The notes below the pieces were generated by a model. It searched no databases, was not told where the DNA came from, and worked only from the letters and a program-made list of their open reading frames with translations. A DNA stretch of 64,000 bases from Kitasatospora terrestris (lineage in GTDB: Bacteria > Actinomycetota > Actinomycetes > Streptomycetales > Streptomycetaceae), in the NCBI RefSeq assembly GCF_039542905.1, contig NZ_BAABIS010000001.1:5208001-5272000 (forward strand), in the 5' to 3' direction. The position numbers and the translations under genes were made by a program. Positions within the stretch are counted from its first letter, which is position 1. Each line of letters starts with the position of its first letter. Shown here one piece after another: positions 23,786-32,676 of this stretch.

Positions 23786-25048
23786 ATGACGGTCACCGAT
23801 GCCGTGCCGACCCACTGGGAGGCCTCCGCGGCCCTGCGCCGGGCCGATCCGCTGGTCGCCGACCTGCTCTCGGCGGAGGCCGAGCGCCGCGCCGAGAGCC
23901 TGCAACTGCTGGCCGGCGAGAACCTCACCAGCCCGGCCGTGCTCGCCGCGCTGGCCGGCCCGCTGATCGACAAGTACGCCGAGGGGTACCCCGGCCAGCG
24001 CCACCACACCGGCTGCGCCCCGGCCGACACGGTGGAGCTGCTCGCGGTCGACCGGGCCCGCCAGCTGTTCGCCGCCCCGCACGCCAACGTCCAGGCCCGT
24101 TCCGGCACTTCGGCCATGCTGGCGGCCTACGCGGCGCTGCTGCGGCCCGGCGACACGGTGCTGGCGATGTCGCTGGAGCACGGCGGCCACCTGAGCGCCG
24201 GCTCCCGGTCCAACTTCTCCGGCCGCTGGTTCGACTTCGTCGGCTACGGCGTGCGGGAGGAGGACGGGCTGATCGACCTGGAGCAGGTCAGGGAGCTGGC
24301 CCACCGGCACCGCCCGAAGGCGATCATCGCGGGCGGCATCTCCTACCCCCGGCACGTGGACTGGGCGGCCTTCCGGCAGATCGCCGACGAGGTGGACGCC
24401 TACCTGATCGCCTCCGCCGCGCAGACCATCGGCCTGGTCGCGGCCGGCGCCGCGCCCTCCCCGGTGCCGTACGCGGACGTCACGGTGGCCGCCACCCACA
24501 AGCTGCTGCGCGGACCGCGCGGCGGGCTGCTGCTGTGCGGCCACGAGCTGGCCGGCCGGATCGACCGGGCGGTGTTCCCGTTCACCCAGGGCGGCGCGGC
24601 GATGAACGAGGTGGCCGGCAAGGCGGTCGCGCTGGCCCAGGCGGGCACCCCGGAGTTCACCGCGTACATCCGCCGCGCGGTGAGCGGCGCCCGGGCGCTG
24701 GCCGCCGCCCTGGCCGCGGCGGGGGCCCGGCCCACCACCGGCGGCACCGACACCCACCTGGTCGCCGCCGACGTCTCGCCGCTCGGGCTGAGCGGCATCG
24801 AGGCCGAGCGGCGCTGCGCGGCGGCCGGCCTCATGCTCGGCAAGTGCGCGCTGCCGTTCGACCCCTCGCCGCCCACCGAGGCGTCCGGGATCCGGCTGGG
24901 CACCGGCACGGCGGCCGCCCAGGGGATGGGGGAGGAGGAGCTGGCCGAGGTCGGCGCCCTGCTCGGACGGCTGCTCGCCTCCGGTCCTGACGTGCGGATC
25001 CGCACCCGGGTGCAGGAGCTGGCCCGGGCCTTCGCGGGCCGGCGCTGA
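23786..25048 (+). CDS. Serine hydroxymethyltransferase-like PLP protein, divergent
   Basis: A 420-residue fold-type I protein that aligns along the whole length of GlyA: ENLTS, YAEGYPG, HGGHLS, the PLP lysine Lys239 in THKLLRGPRGG, VFPFTQGG, and ASGIRLGT with the carboxylate-binding Arg. Other catalytic positions are changed: the Asp and His of the usual VDMAHxAGL (PLP N1 bond and neighbour) are Ser210 and Gln213 here, the YY after GYPGxR is HH, and TTTTHK is VAATHK. It may be a paralogue with altered or no SHMT activity. The ATG at 23786 follows GGGAG; it lies between the phosphatase and sugar transferase genes. Confidence 0.85.
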   Translation: MTVTDAVPTHWEASAALRRADPLVADLLSAEAERRAESLQLLAGENLTSPAVLAALAGPLIDKYAEGYPGQRHHTGCAPADTVELLAVDRARQLFAAPHANVQARSGTSAMLAAYAALLRPGDTVLAMSLEHGGHLSAGSRSNFSGRWFDFVGYGVREEDGLIDLEQVRELAHRHRPKAIIAGGISYPRHVDWAAFRQIADEVDAYLIASAAQTIGLVAAGAAPSPVPYADVTVAATHKLLRGPRGGLLLCGHELAGRIDRAVFPFTQGGAAMNEVAGKAVALAQAGTPEFTAYIRRAVSGARALAAALAAAGARPTTGGTDTHLVAADVSPLGLSGIEAERRCAAAGLMLGKCALPFDPSPPTEASGIRLGTGTAAAQGMGEEELAEVGALLGRLLASGPDVRIRTRVQELARAFAGRR

Positions 25049-25139
25049 GGGCGGATCCGGCATGTCCGCCCGCCGGAGCGAACCGCGATGCGCGCCCGGT
25101 GCGTCCGAGTCAATAAGGTGTGCTGCGTGGCGACGCACC

Positions 25140-25169
25140 TCGAACCTCGAACCCGCGCGGGAGTACCCT
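25140..25169 (+). promoter_or_regulatory. Probable promoter of the sugar-1-phosphate transferase gene
   Basis: TCGAAC (25140-25145), 18-nt spacer, TACCCT (25164-25169). It would give a leader of about 32 nt carrying AGGGAGG (25196-25202). Confidence 0.45.
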
Positions 25170-25208
25170 GCGTACTCGACCGTCGGACCGTGACCAGGGA
25201 GGCCAGTG

Positions 25209-26540
25209 GTGCGTGAGTATCTGCTGGTCCTGTTCGTGTCCGCGGCGGTGACCTACCTGCTGGTCAGCCCGGTCCGGAAGTTCGCCATCGCGGCCGGCGC
25301 GATGCCGGCGGTGCGCGCCCGCGACGTCCACCGCGAGCCCACCCCGCGGCTCGGCGGCATCGCGATGTTCGGCGGACTGCTGGCCGGTCTGCTCACCGCC
25401 TCGCAGCTCACCAACCTCGGCCGGCTGTTCGAGCAGACCGGCGACGTGAAGGCGCTGCTCTCCGGGGCCGGGATCATGTTCGTGCTGGGCGTCCTGGACG
25501 ACAAGTGGGGCGTGGACGCCCTGGTCAAGCTGGGCGGCCAGATGGTGGCCGCCGGTGTCATGGTCTGGCAGGGCGTGACGGTGATCTCCATCCCGGTGCC
25601 CGGCTACGGCCAGGTCGCGCTCACCCCGACCCAGGGCATGCTGATCGCGGTCGCGCTGGTCGTCGTCATGGTCAACGCGGTCAACTTCATCGACGGCCTG
25701 GACGGCCTGGCGGCGGGCATGGTCTGCATCGCCGCGATGGCCTTCTTCCTCTACTCGTACCGGCTCTGGCTCGGGTACGGGATCAACGACGCCGCACCCG
25801 CCGCGCTGTTCTCGGCGGTGCTGATCGGGATGTGCCTGGGCTTCCTGCCGCACAACCTGCACCCGGCGCGGATCTTCATGGGCGACTCCGGCTCGATGAT
25901 GCTCGGCCTGATGCTGGCGGTCAGCGCGATCTCCATCACCGGCCGCGTCGACCCCGACCTGATCACCGACCAGAGCGGTTCGCGGACCGCCACCGTGCAC
26001 GCCCTGGTGCCGATCTACATCCCGCTGGTGCTGCCGCTGACCGTGATCGCGCTGCCGCTGGCCGACCTGCTGCTGGCCGTCGTCCGCCGCACCTGGGCCG
26101 GCAAGTCGCCGTTCGCCGCCGACAAGCAGCACCTGCACCACCGGCTGCTGGAGGTCGGGCACTCGCACAGCCGGGCCGTGCTGATCATGTACTTCTGGGC
26201 CGCGCTGGTCGCCTTCGGCACGGTCGCGGTCTCGGTCACCAACACCGGCCGGGCCGTGGTGCTCACGATGGCCGGGCTCTGCCTGGTCGGCATCGTGGTG
26301 CTGCTGATGCCGCGGTTCCGCCCGCAGGCCCCCAGGGCCGTCCAGCCCTTCGTCCCGCCGCGCTACCGCCAGGGCGATCCGGCACCGGCCGCCGAGGCCC
26401 CCGCGACCCCCGGGGCCGGCGTCGAGGCCGCCGAGGAGACCCCCGCGATGGCCGAGCTGTCGGCGGACGACAAGGCGCTGCTCGGACGGATCGGGACCGG
26501 GGCGACCGCGGTCGGCTCGCGCCCCGATCCGAAGAGCTGA
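25209..26540 (+). CDS. Polyprenyl-phosphate N-acetylhexosamine-1-phosphate transferase (MraY/WecA family)
   Basis: A 443-residue polytopic protein with about 11 membrane segments. It transfers a UDP-sugar 1-phosphate to undecaprenyl or decaprenyl phosphate, the first step of wall-polymer synthesis. Family motifs are REPTPRLGG, the Asp pair VLDDKWG, FIDGLDGLAAG, the GDSGS loop and DKQHLHHRLLEVG, the WecA-type histidine motif. The GTG at 25209 is 6 nt after AGGGAGG; a GTG at 25206 would be only 3 nt away. The C-terminal 80 residues are Ala/Pro-rich and probably cytoplasmic. It is close to an LCP ligase gene that could use its products. Confidence 0.92.
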   Translation: MREYLLVLFVSAAVTYLLVSPVRKFAIAAGAMPAVRARDVHREPTPRLGGIAMFGGLLAGLLTASQLTNLGRLFEQTGDVKALLSGAGIMFVLGVLDDKWGVDALVKLGGQMVAAGVMVWQGVTVISIPVPGYGQVALTPTQGMLIAVALVVVMVNAVNFIDGLDGLAAGMVCIAAMAFFLYSYRLWLGYGINDAAPAALFSAVLIGMCLGFLPHNLHPARIFMGDSGSMMLGLMLAVSAISITGRVDPDLITDQSGSRTATVHALVPIYIPLVLPLTVIALPLADLLLAVVRRTWAGKSPFAADKQHLHHRLLEVGHSHSRAVLIMYFWAALVAFGTVAVSVTNTGRAVVLTMAGLCLVGIVVLLMPRFRPQAPRAVQPFVPPRYRQGDPAPAAEAPATPGAGVEAAEETPAMAELSADDKALLGRIGTGATAVGSRPDPKS

Positions 26541-26607
26541 CGGTACGTCAAACCCGTTCGCCCGTACGGCGGCACTGTTGGGCCTACGGTGTGACAGGTA
26601 CCACACG

Positions 26608-26636
26608 TTCATGGTAAAGCTCTCATCAAATAGTTT
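26608..26636 (+). promoter_or_regulatory. Candidate promoter of the atp cluster
   Basis: TTCATG (26608-26613), a 17-nt spacer and TAGTTT (26631-26636) lie in an unusually AT-rich patch for this window, about 110 bases before atpI. The match to consensus is partial. Confidence 0.4.
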
Positions 26637-26745
26637 GTGATACCGTTCACGAGTACCGAGAGCGCGCCGAAGACCTCTAAGGCCGGCCATTCGCTCCTCG
26701 GCCTGCCTCCCCCCGCCACTACGACATGCCGCCGGAGTTGCCGAC

Positions 26746-27177
26746 ATGCCGTCCCACGACGCCCGAATCCTTCGCGGCGCCGCGATCCCCACTGCGGTCG
26801 CCGGACTGATCGCCGTTGCGATCGCCACCGCCGTTGCGGGCTCCAAGGGGCTGATCGGCGCGCTGCTCGCGACGTTGGTGGTGATGGGCTTCTTCAGCTT
26901 CGGCCAGGTCGCCCTCGACCGGCTCACCCGCAACAACCCGCAGATGATGATGGCCGCCGGCCTGCTGGTCTACACCACGCAGATCCTGCTGATCGCCATC
27001 GTGCTCGCGGTGTTCAAGAACACCTCGCTCTTCGACACCAAGGTGTTCGGCTTCACGCTGCTCGGATGCGCTCTGATCTGGACGGGCTTCCAGGTGCGCG
27101 GCGCGATGAAGGCGAAGATGTACTACGTCCAGCCCGACGAACGCGACGACAAGCCCAAATCCGGGCGTCAACCGTGA
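26746..27177 (+). CDS. atpI: AtpI-like membrane protein of the ATP synthase cluster
   Basis: A 143-residue protein with four predicted membrane helices (PTAVAGLIAVAIATAV; LIGALLATLVVMGFF; MMMAAGLLVYTTQILLIA; FGFTLLGCALIWTGF) and a charged C-terminal tail. Its position at the head of the atp genes and its topology match actinobacterial AtpI, thought to help assemble the c-ring or to handle Mg2+; the exact role is unsettled. Sequence conservation in this family is weak, so the call leans on context. A hairpin and a second promoter candidate separate it from atpB. Confidence 0.8.
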   Translation: MPSHDARILRGAAIPTAVAGLIAVAIATAVAGSKGLIGALLATLVVMGFFSFGQVALDRLTRNNPQMMMAAGLLVYTTQILLIAIVLAVFKNTSLFDTKVFGFTLLGCALIWTGFQVRGAMKAKMYYVQPDERDDKPKSGRQP

Positions 27178-27186
27178 GTGGGGCGC

Positions 27187-27216
27187 ACTGTCCCCCTCGC
27201 GAGGGGGGCGGTGTTT
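27187..27216 (+). terminator. Hairpin between atpI and atpB
   Basis: CCCCCTCGCGAGGGGG (27192-27207) is a perfect palindrome; flanking CAC and GTG extend the stem imperfectly, and TTTA follows. It could terminate or attenuate atpI transcription. Confidence 0.5.
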
Positions 27217-27242
27217 ATGCCCTCCTGACGGGCTGCTATCGT
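27214..27242 (+). promoter_or_regulatory. Candidate internal promoter for atpB
   Basis: TTTATG (27214-27219), 17-nt spacer, TATCGT (27237-27242). It would give a leader of roughly 210 nt before atpB, in which I saw no gene. Confidence 0.45.
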
Positions 27243-27459
27243 CCGTCGCAACAACGAAGTGCGGGATGCGGCCAGACCCGTCCGACGATCGGACGGATCG
27301 CCCCCCGGCTTCGCCAAGCTTTCGAAGATCCCGCGGCACTCAGTGGAGCCGCGCCGGGTCCGGGAGAAATCCAACAAGTTCCAGTGCCGTTCAGTGGCCA
27401 CGTGCCGCGCCGACACACCGAGGTTGCCGTAACCATGCGTCATGACGAAGGAGTCCGTG

Positions 27460-28272
27460 GTGGGTACTGAGCTCAGGTCGCTCGCCTCTGGCAGCTGCCA
27501 CTTCAATGACGCCGGCTGCGGTTTCCCCGCTCCTGGTCTGAACGAGTTCCAGTTCGAGCCGATCTTCACGGTCGGCGGCGTCGAGTTCAACAAGCCGATG
27601 CTGCTGTCGATGATCGTCGCCGTCCTGGTGGTGCTCTTCTTCTGGGCGTCCTTCGCCAAGCCGAAGCTGGTCCCCGGCAAGCTGCAGCTGGTCGGCGAGA
27701 TCGGCTACGACTTCGTCAAGCGCAGCATCGTGCTGGAGACGATCGGCAAGAAGGGCGAGAAGTACGTCCCGATGCTGGTCTCGATGTTCTTCTTCATCTG
27801 GCTGATGAACATCATGTCGATCATCCCGTTCGCGCAGTTCCCGGTGACGGCGGCGATCGCGTTCCCGGCCGGCCTCGCAGCGGTGGTCTGGGTCACCTAC
27901 ATGGGTCTGACCTTCAAGAAGCACGGCTTCGTCGGCGGAATGAAGAACCTCTGCTGGCCGTCCGGCATCCCCGGCTGGGTCATGTTCATCCTGGTGCCGA
28001 TCGAGTTCTTCTCGAACATCTTCGTGCGCCCCTTCACGCTCGCGGTCCGAGCCTTCGCGAACATGTTCGCCGGCCACCTGCTGATCGTGATGTTCTCCAT
28101 CGCCTCCTGGTACCTGCTCAGCCCGAGCCTCGGCGCGCTCTACGGCTCGGTCTCCTTCGTGGTGGCCGCCGGCCTGACCGCCTTCGAGCTGCTGGTCCAG
28201 TTCCTGCAGGCCTACATCTTCGTGATGCTGGCCAGCAGCTACATCGCTGGTGCCCTGGAAGAGGCGCACTGA
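27460..28272 (+). CDS. atpB: ATP synthase Fo subunit a
   Basis: A 270-residue membrane subunit forming the proton half-channels against the c-ring. The GTG at 27460 is 6 nt after AAGGAG (27448-27453); an ATG at 27442 in the same frame would place that site inside the gene. The conserved N-terminal CGFPAPGLNEF, the helix with IRPFTLAVRAFANMFAGH equivalent (here VRPFTLAVRAFANMFAGH, with the essential channel Arg) and the final AFELLVQFLQAYIFVML are visible. It begins the Fo part of the operon. Confidence 0.95.
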   Translation: MGTELRSLASGSCHFNDAGCGFPAPGLNEFQFEPIFTVGGVEFNKPMLLSMIVAVLVVLFFWASFAKPKLVPGKLQLVGEIGYDFVKRSIVLETIGKKGEKYVPMLVSMFFFIWLMNIMSIIPFAQFPVTAAIAFPAGLAAVVWVTYMGLTFKKHGFVGGMKNLCWPSGIPGWVMFILVPIEFFSNIFVRPFTLAVRAFANMFAGHLLIVMFSIASWYLLSPSLGALYGSVSFVVAAGLTAFELLVQFLQAYIFVMLASSYIAGALEEAH

Positions 28273-28354
28273 GCCCCGCAGCCCCGGCTGCGCACCGAGA
28301 AACGTCCGGTGGCCAACCACCACCGGTTCACATCCCCGCAAAGGACACACTGCA

Positions 28355-28591
28355 ATGAGCATGCTCGCTGAGGGCGTCGTCGGTTCCATCGCCTCCGTCG
28401 GTTACGGCCTCGCCGCGATCGGCCCGGGCATCGGTGTCGGTCTGATCTTCGGCAACGGCGTCCAGGCCATGGCCCGCCAGCCCGAGGCCGCCGGCCTCAT
28501 CCGCTCCAACATGTTCATCGGCTTCGCGCTGACCGAGGCGCTCGCCCTCATCGGCATCGTCATGCCGTTCGTCTTCGGCACCGGCTCCTGA
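28355..28591 (+). CDS. atpE: ATP synthase Fo subunit c
   Basis: A 78-residue hairpin of two membrane helices forming the rotor ring. The polar loop is RQPEA, and the proton-binding carboxylate is Glu61 in FALTEALALIG. The ATG at 28355 follows AAGGA by about 10 nt. Glycine-rich GPGIGVGLIFGNG in helix 1 packs the ring. Length and the carboxylate position fit the family exactly. Confidence 0.97.
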   Translation: MSMLAEGVVGSIASVGYGLAAIGPGIGVGLIFGNGVQAMARQPEAAGLIRSNMFIGFALTEALALIGIVMPFVFGTGS

Positions 28592-28629
28592 TCCCCCTGC
28601 CGTAGACCGCTTTCGAGGAAGGTCCAGAT

Positions 28630-29187
28630 ATGAACATCGCGGCTCAGCTCGCGGAGGAGGGGGAGAAGATGAACCCCCTGCTCCCCGCGTGGCCCGAGAT
28701 CATCATCGGCCTGCTCTGCTTCTTCATCGTCTTCGGCATTCTCGGCAAGAAGCTCCTCCCCAGCATCGAGAAGGTGCTGGGGGAGCGTCGGGACGCGATC
28801 GAGGGCGGCATGGAGCGCGCGCAGGCTGCCCAGGCCGAGGCCCAGGCCCTGCTGGAGCAGTACCGTGCCGAGCTCGCCGAGGCCCGTCACGAGGCCGCTC
28901 GGATCACCGAGCACGCCCGTGAGCAGGGTGCTGCCCTGATCGCCGAGATGCGCGAGGAGGGCCAGCGCCAGCGCGAGGCCATCGTCGCCGCCGGCCACGC
29001 CCAGATCGAGGCCGACAAGAAGCAGGCGACCGCCGCCCTGCGCCAGGACGTGGGTTCGCTGGCCTCCCAGCTGGCCTCCCGCATCGTGGGTGAGTCCCTC
29101 GAGGACCACGCGCGGCAGAGTGGCGTCATCGACCGCTTCCTCGGCGAGCTCGAGGCCAAGGCCGCTGCTTCGGCGGGCGCCAAGTGA
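28630..29187 (+). CDS. atpF: ATP synthase Fo subunit b
   Basis: A 185-residue peripheral stalk subunit: one membrane helix (IIIGLLCFFIVFGILG) near residue 25, then a long charged Ala/Glu/Arg coiled coil that reaches F1 and binds delta. The ATG at 28630 follows AGGAAGG; a second ATG at 28669 also has a purine-rich site and would start directly at the membrane helix. Its stop overlaps the atpH GTG by 4 bases, so translation is coupled. Confidence 0.96.
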   Translation: MNIAAQLAEEGEKMNPLLPAWPEIIIGLLCFFIVFGILGKKLLPSIEKVLGERRDAIEGGMERAQAAQAEAQALLEQYRAELAEARHEAARITEHAREQGAALIAEMREEGQRQREAIVAAGHAQIEADKKQATAALRQDVGSLASQLASRIVGESLEDHARQSGVIDRFLGELEAKAAASAGAK

Positions 29188-29999
29188 TCGGCGCCAGCCG
29201 CGAGGCCCTGGCCGCCGGTCGCGACAACCTCGAGAGCCTGACCGACAACACCTCGGTGGACGCGGCCAAGCTCGCCGAGGAGCTCGCTGCCGTCACCACG
29301 CTGCTGGACCGCGAGGTCTCGCTGCGCCGGGTGCTGACCGACCCCTCGCGGTCCGGTCAGGACAAGGCCCAGCTGGTGGCGTCGCTGCTGTCCGGCCAGG
29401 TCTCCGGCGAGACCGTCGACCTGGTCTCCGGCCTGGTCCGCTCCCGCTGGTCCGGCGCCCGTGACCTGGTCGACGCGGTCGAGGAGCTCGGCGCCTACGC
29501 CGAGGTCGTCGCCGCCGACAAGGCGGGCACGCTGGACGACGTCGAGGACGAGCTGTTCCGGTTCGGCCGGGTCGTCAGCGGTTCGCACGAGCTGCGTTCC
29601 GCGCTGACCGAGCCGAAGGCCGGCACCGCCGCCAAGGCGGAGCTGATCAAGAAGCTGCTCGGCGGCCGCGCCAACGCCGGTACCGTCCGCCTCGTCACCA
29701 GCCTGGTCACCAACCCGCGTGGCCGTAGCCTGGAAGGTGGGCTGGAGGCCTACTCCAAGCTCGCCGCCGCCCGTCGCGGCCGCGTGGTGGCCCTGGTCAC
29801 CACCGCGATCCCGCTGTCGGACCGGCAGAAGGAGCGGCTCTCGGTCGCTCTGGCCGGCCTGTACGGGCGCCAGGTCCACCTGAACATCGACGTCGACCCC
29901 GCGGTCGCCGGCGGTGTCCGGGTGCAGATCGGTGACGAGATCATCGACGGCACCGTCGCGAGCCGCCTCGAGGGCGCTCGCCAGGGCCTCGAAGGCTGA
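29184..29999 (+). CDS. atpH: ATP synthase F1 subunit delta
   Basis: A 271-residue protein, longer than the roughly 180 residues of the E. coli subunit, as is usual in streptomycetes. The N-terminal half is a helical bundle that would bind an alpha subunit; the C-terminal part ends with the family signature in NIDVDPAVAGGVRVQIGDEI. It links the peripheral stalk to the F1 head. The GTG at 29184 overlaps the atpF stop (GTGA). Confidence 0.95.
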   Translation: MIGASREALAAGRDNLESLTDNTSVDAAKLAEELAAVTTLLDREVSLRRVLTDPSRSGQDKAQLVASLLSGQVSGETVDLVSGLVRSRWSGARDLVDAVEELGAYAEVVAADKAGTLDDVEDELFRFGRVVSGSHELRSALTEPKAGTAAKAELIKKLLGGRANAGTVRLVTSLVTNPRGRSLEGGLEAYSKLAAARRGRVVALVTTAIPLSDRQKERLSVALAGLYGRQVHLNIDVDPAVAGGVRVQIGDEIIDGTVASRLEGARQGLEG

Positions 30000-30154
30000 G
30001 CACCAAGCATCATCCGACCCTCGGTCGGGCGTCGGTTCACACCGTGTGAGCCGGCAAATCGTACGGCCGGTTCAACAGACCCGGCCGAGAGTCGAGTACT
30101 TGCGGCCCTCAATGGCGGGCCGAGGATCGCAAACTAGGAGAGCAGGGAAGCCTG

Positions 30155-31729
30155 ATGGCGGAGCTTACGATCCGTCCGGAGGAGATCCGGGACGCGCTGG
30201 CCGACTTTGTCCAGTCGTACCAGCCGGACGCGGCCTCGCGTGAAGAGGTCGGCACGGTCACCGAGGCCATGGACGGTATCGCCAAGGTCGAGGGCCTCCC
30301 CTCGGTCATGGCCAACGAGCTGCTGAAGTTCGAGGACGGCACCCTCGGCCTCGCGCTGAACCTCGACACCCGCGAGATCGGTGTCGTCGTCCTCGGTGAG
30401 TTCTCGGGCATCGAGGAGGGCCAGACGGTGCAGCGCACCGGCGAGGTCCTCTCCGTCCCGGTCGGCGACGGCTACCTCGGCCGCGTCGTGGACCCGCTGG
30501 GCAACGCGATCGACGGCCTGGGCGAGATCGCCACCACCGGCCGCCGCGCCCTCGAGCTGCAGGCCCCGGGCGTCATGGTCCGCAAGTCGGTGCACGAGCC
30601 GATGCAGACCGGCATCAAGGCCATCGACGCGATGACCCCGATCGGCCGCGGCCAGCGCCAGCTGATCATCGGTGACCGCCAGACCGGCAAGACCGCCGTC
30701 GCGATCGACACCATCATCAACCAGCGCGACAACTGGCGCTCGGGCGACCCGAAGAAGCAGGTCCGCTGCATCTACGTCGCCGTGGGCCAGAAGGGCTCCA
30801 CCATCGCGTCCGTCCGCGGCGCCCTGGAGGAGGCCGGCGCGCTGGAGTACACCACGATCGTGGCTGCTCCCGCCTCCGACCCGGCCGGCTTCAAGTACCT
30901 CGCCCCGTACACCGGTTCGGCCATCGGCCAGGAGTGGATGTACGACGGCAAGCACGTCCTGATCATCTTCGACGACCTGTCGAAGCAGGCCGAGGCCTAC
31001 CGCTCCGTCTCCCTGCTGCTCCGCCGCCCGCCGGGCCGCGAGGCCTACCCGGGCGACGTCTTCTACCTGCACTCCCGCCTGCTGGAGCGCTGCGCGAAGC
31101 TCTCCGACGAGCTGGGCGCCGGCTCGATGACCGGTCTGCCGATCATCGAGACCAAGGCCAACGACGTCTCGGCGTACATCCCGACCAACGTCATCTCCAT
31201 CACCGACGGCCAGTGCTTCCTGGAGTCCGACCTGTTCAACGCCGGCATCCGCCCGGCCGTGAACGTCGGCATCTCGGTCTCCCGCGTCGGTGGCTCCGCC
31301 CAGATCAAGGCCATGAAGTCGGTCGCCGGCCGTCTGCGCCTGGACCTGGCCCAGTACCGCGAGCTGGAGGCGTTCGCCGCCTTCGGTTCCGACCTGGACC
31401 CGGCCTCCAAGGCCCAGCTGGAGCGCGGCGCCCGCATGGTCGAGCTGCTGAAGCAGGGCCAGTACCAGCCGTTCCCGGTCGAGGAGCAGGTCGTCTCCAT
31501 CTGGGCCGGCACCACCGGCAAGCTGGACGACGTCCCGGTCGCCGAGATCCGCCGCTTCGAGCGCGAGTTCCTCGACCACCTGCGCCTGGAGCACAAGGGC
31601 ATCCTCGCCGGCATCGTCGAGACCCAGAAGCTCGAGGACGGCACCATCGACGCGCTGACCAGCGCGATCGAGGGCTTCAAGCAGGGCTTCACCACGGCTG
31701 ACGGCAAGCTCCTGTCCGAGCAGGCCTGA
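30155..31729 (+). CDS. atpA: ATP synthase F1 subunit alpha
   Basis: A 524-residue non-catalytic nucleotide-binding subunit of the F1 hexamer. Walker A is GDRQTGKT near residues 173-180, followed by VAIDTIINQ; ALVFDDLSKQ-like Walker B is seen as IIFDDLSKQAEAYR, and the alpha-type arginine finger region is VGISVSRVGGSAQ. The N-terminal beta barrel and C-terminal helical domain are intact. The 155-base gap after atpH contains no gene or clear terminator. Confidence 0.98.
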   Translation: MAELTIRPEEIRDALADFVQSYQPDAASREEVGTVTEAMDGIAKVEGLPSVMANELLKFEDGTLGLALNLDTREIGVVVLGEFSGIEEGQTVQRTGEVLSVPVGDGYLGRVVDPLGNAIDGLGEIATTGRRALELQAPGVMVRKSVHEPMQTGIKAIDAMTPIGRGQRQLIIGDRQTGKTAVAIDTIINQRDNWRSGDPKKQVRCIYVAVGQKGSTIASVRGALEEAGALEYTTIVAAPASDPAGFKYLAPYTGSAIGQEWMYDGKHVLIIFDDLSKQAEAYRSVSLLLRRPPGREAYPGDVFYLHSRLLERCAKLSDELGAGSMTGLPIIETKANDVSAYIPTNVISITDGQCFLESDLFNAGIRPAVNVGISVSRVGGSAQIKAMKSVAGRLRLDLAQYRELEAFAAFGSDLDPASKAQLERGARMVELLKQGQYQPFPVEEQVVSIWAGTTGKLDDVPVAEIRRFEREFLDHLRLEHKGILAGIVETQKLEDGTIDALTSAIEGFKQGFTTADGKLLSEQA

Positions 31730-31761
31730 GTCCGGTAACGAGGGAAAGGACGTAACGACCC

Positions 31762-32676
31762 ATGGGAGCACAGCTTCGGGTCTACAAGCGCCGGATCCGC
31801 TCTGTCACCGCGACGAAGAAGATCACCAAGGCGATGGAGATGATCTCCGCGTCGCGCATCGTCAAGGCGCAGCGCGCGGTGGCCGCCTCCACTCCGTACG
31901 CCGATGAGCTCACCCGGGCGGTGACGGCGGTGGCCACCCGGTCCAACGCCAAGCACCCGCTCACCACCGAGAACCCGCAGGCCACCAAGGCCGCCGTCCT
32001 GCTGATCACGGCGGACCGAGGCCTGGCCGGCGGCTACTCGACCAACGCCATCAAGCAGGCGGTCGCGCTCAGCGCGAAGCTTCGCGCCGAGGGCAAGGAC
32101 GTGGTGACCTACATCGTCGGCCGCAAGGGCGTCTCGTACTACAACTTCCGCAACCTTGAGGTCGCGGGGTCGTACACGGGGTTCTCCGACAAGCCGACCT
32201 ACGGTGACGCCAAGGCCGTCGCGGTCGAGCTGATCGAGGCCTTCACCGCGGAGACCGGCGGTGTGGACGAGCTGCACCTGGTGTCGACCAAGTTCGAGTC
32301 GATGCTGACGCAGACCGCCCAGGACGCCCGGCTGCTGCCGCTGAAGCTCGACGAGGTCGAGCTCAGCGACGCCAGCAAGGCGAAGAACCAGATCTTCCCG
32401 CTGTACGACTTCGAGCCGTCGGCGGAGGGTGTTCTGGACGCGCTGCTGCCGCGGTACGTCGAGAGCCGGATCTACAACGCGCTGCTGCAGTCGGCCGCTT
32501 CCGAGCACGCCGCCCGCCGCCGCGCGATGAAGAGCGCGACGGACAACGCCGGCGAGCTCATCAAGTCGCTCACGCGGCTTGCCAACTCGGCCCGTCAGGC
32601 CGAGATCACCCAGGAAATCAGCGAGATCGTCGGCGGCGCCAACGCCCTCGCCGACGCTAGCCGCGGGAGCGAATGA
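31762..32676 (+). CDS. atpG: ATP synthase F1 subunit gamma
   Basis: A 304-residue central-shaft subunit. The conserved N-terminal coiled coil (RIRSVTATKKITKAMEMISA) and C-terminal coiled coil (ARRRAMKSATDNAGELI, then EITQEISEIVGGANA) pair to form the rotor axle; the Rossmann-like middle contains ITADRGLAGGYS. Its stop codon overlaps the atpD start (ATGA). Confidence 0.97.
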   Translation: MGAQLRVYKRRIRSVTATKKITKAMEMISASRIVKAQRAVAASTPYADELTRAVTAVATRSNAKHPLTTENPQATKAAVLLITADRGLAGGYSTNAIKQAVALSAKLRAEGKDVVTYIVGRKGVSYYNFRNLEVAGSYTGFSDKPTYGDAKAVAVELIEAFTAETGGVDELHLVSTKFESMLTQTAQDARLLPLKLDEVELSDASKAKNQIFPLYDFEPSAEGVLDALLPRYVESRIYNALLQSAASEHAARRRAMKSATDNAGELIKSLTRLANSARQAEITQEISEIVGGANALADASRGSE

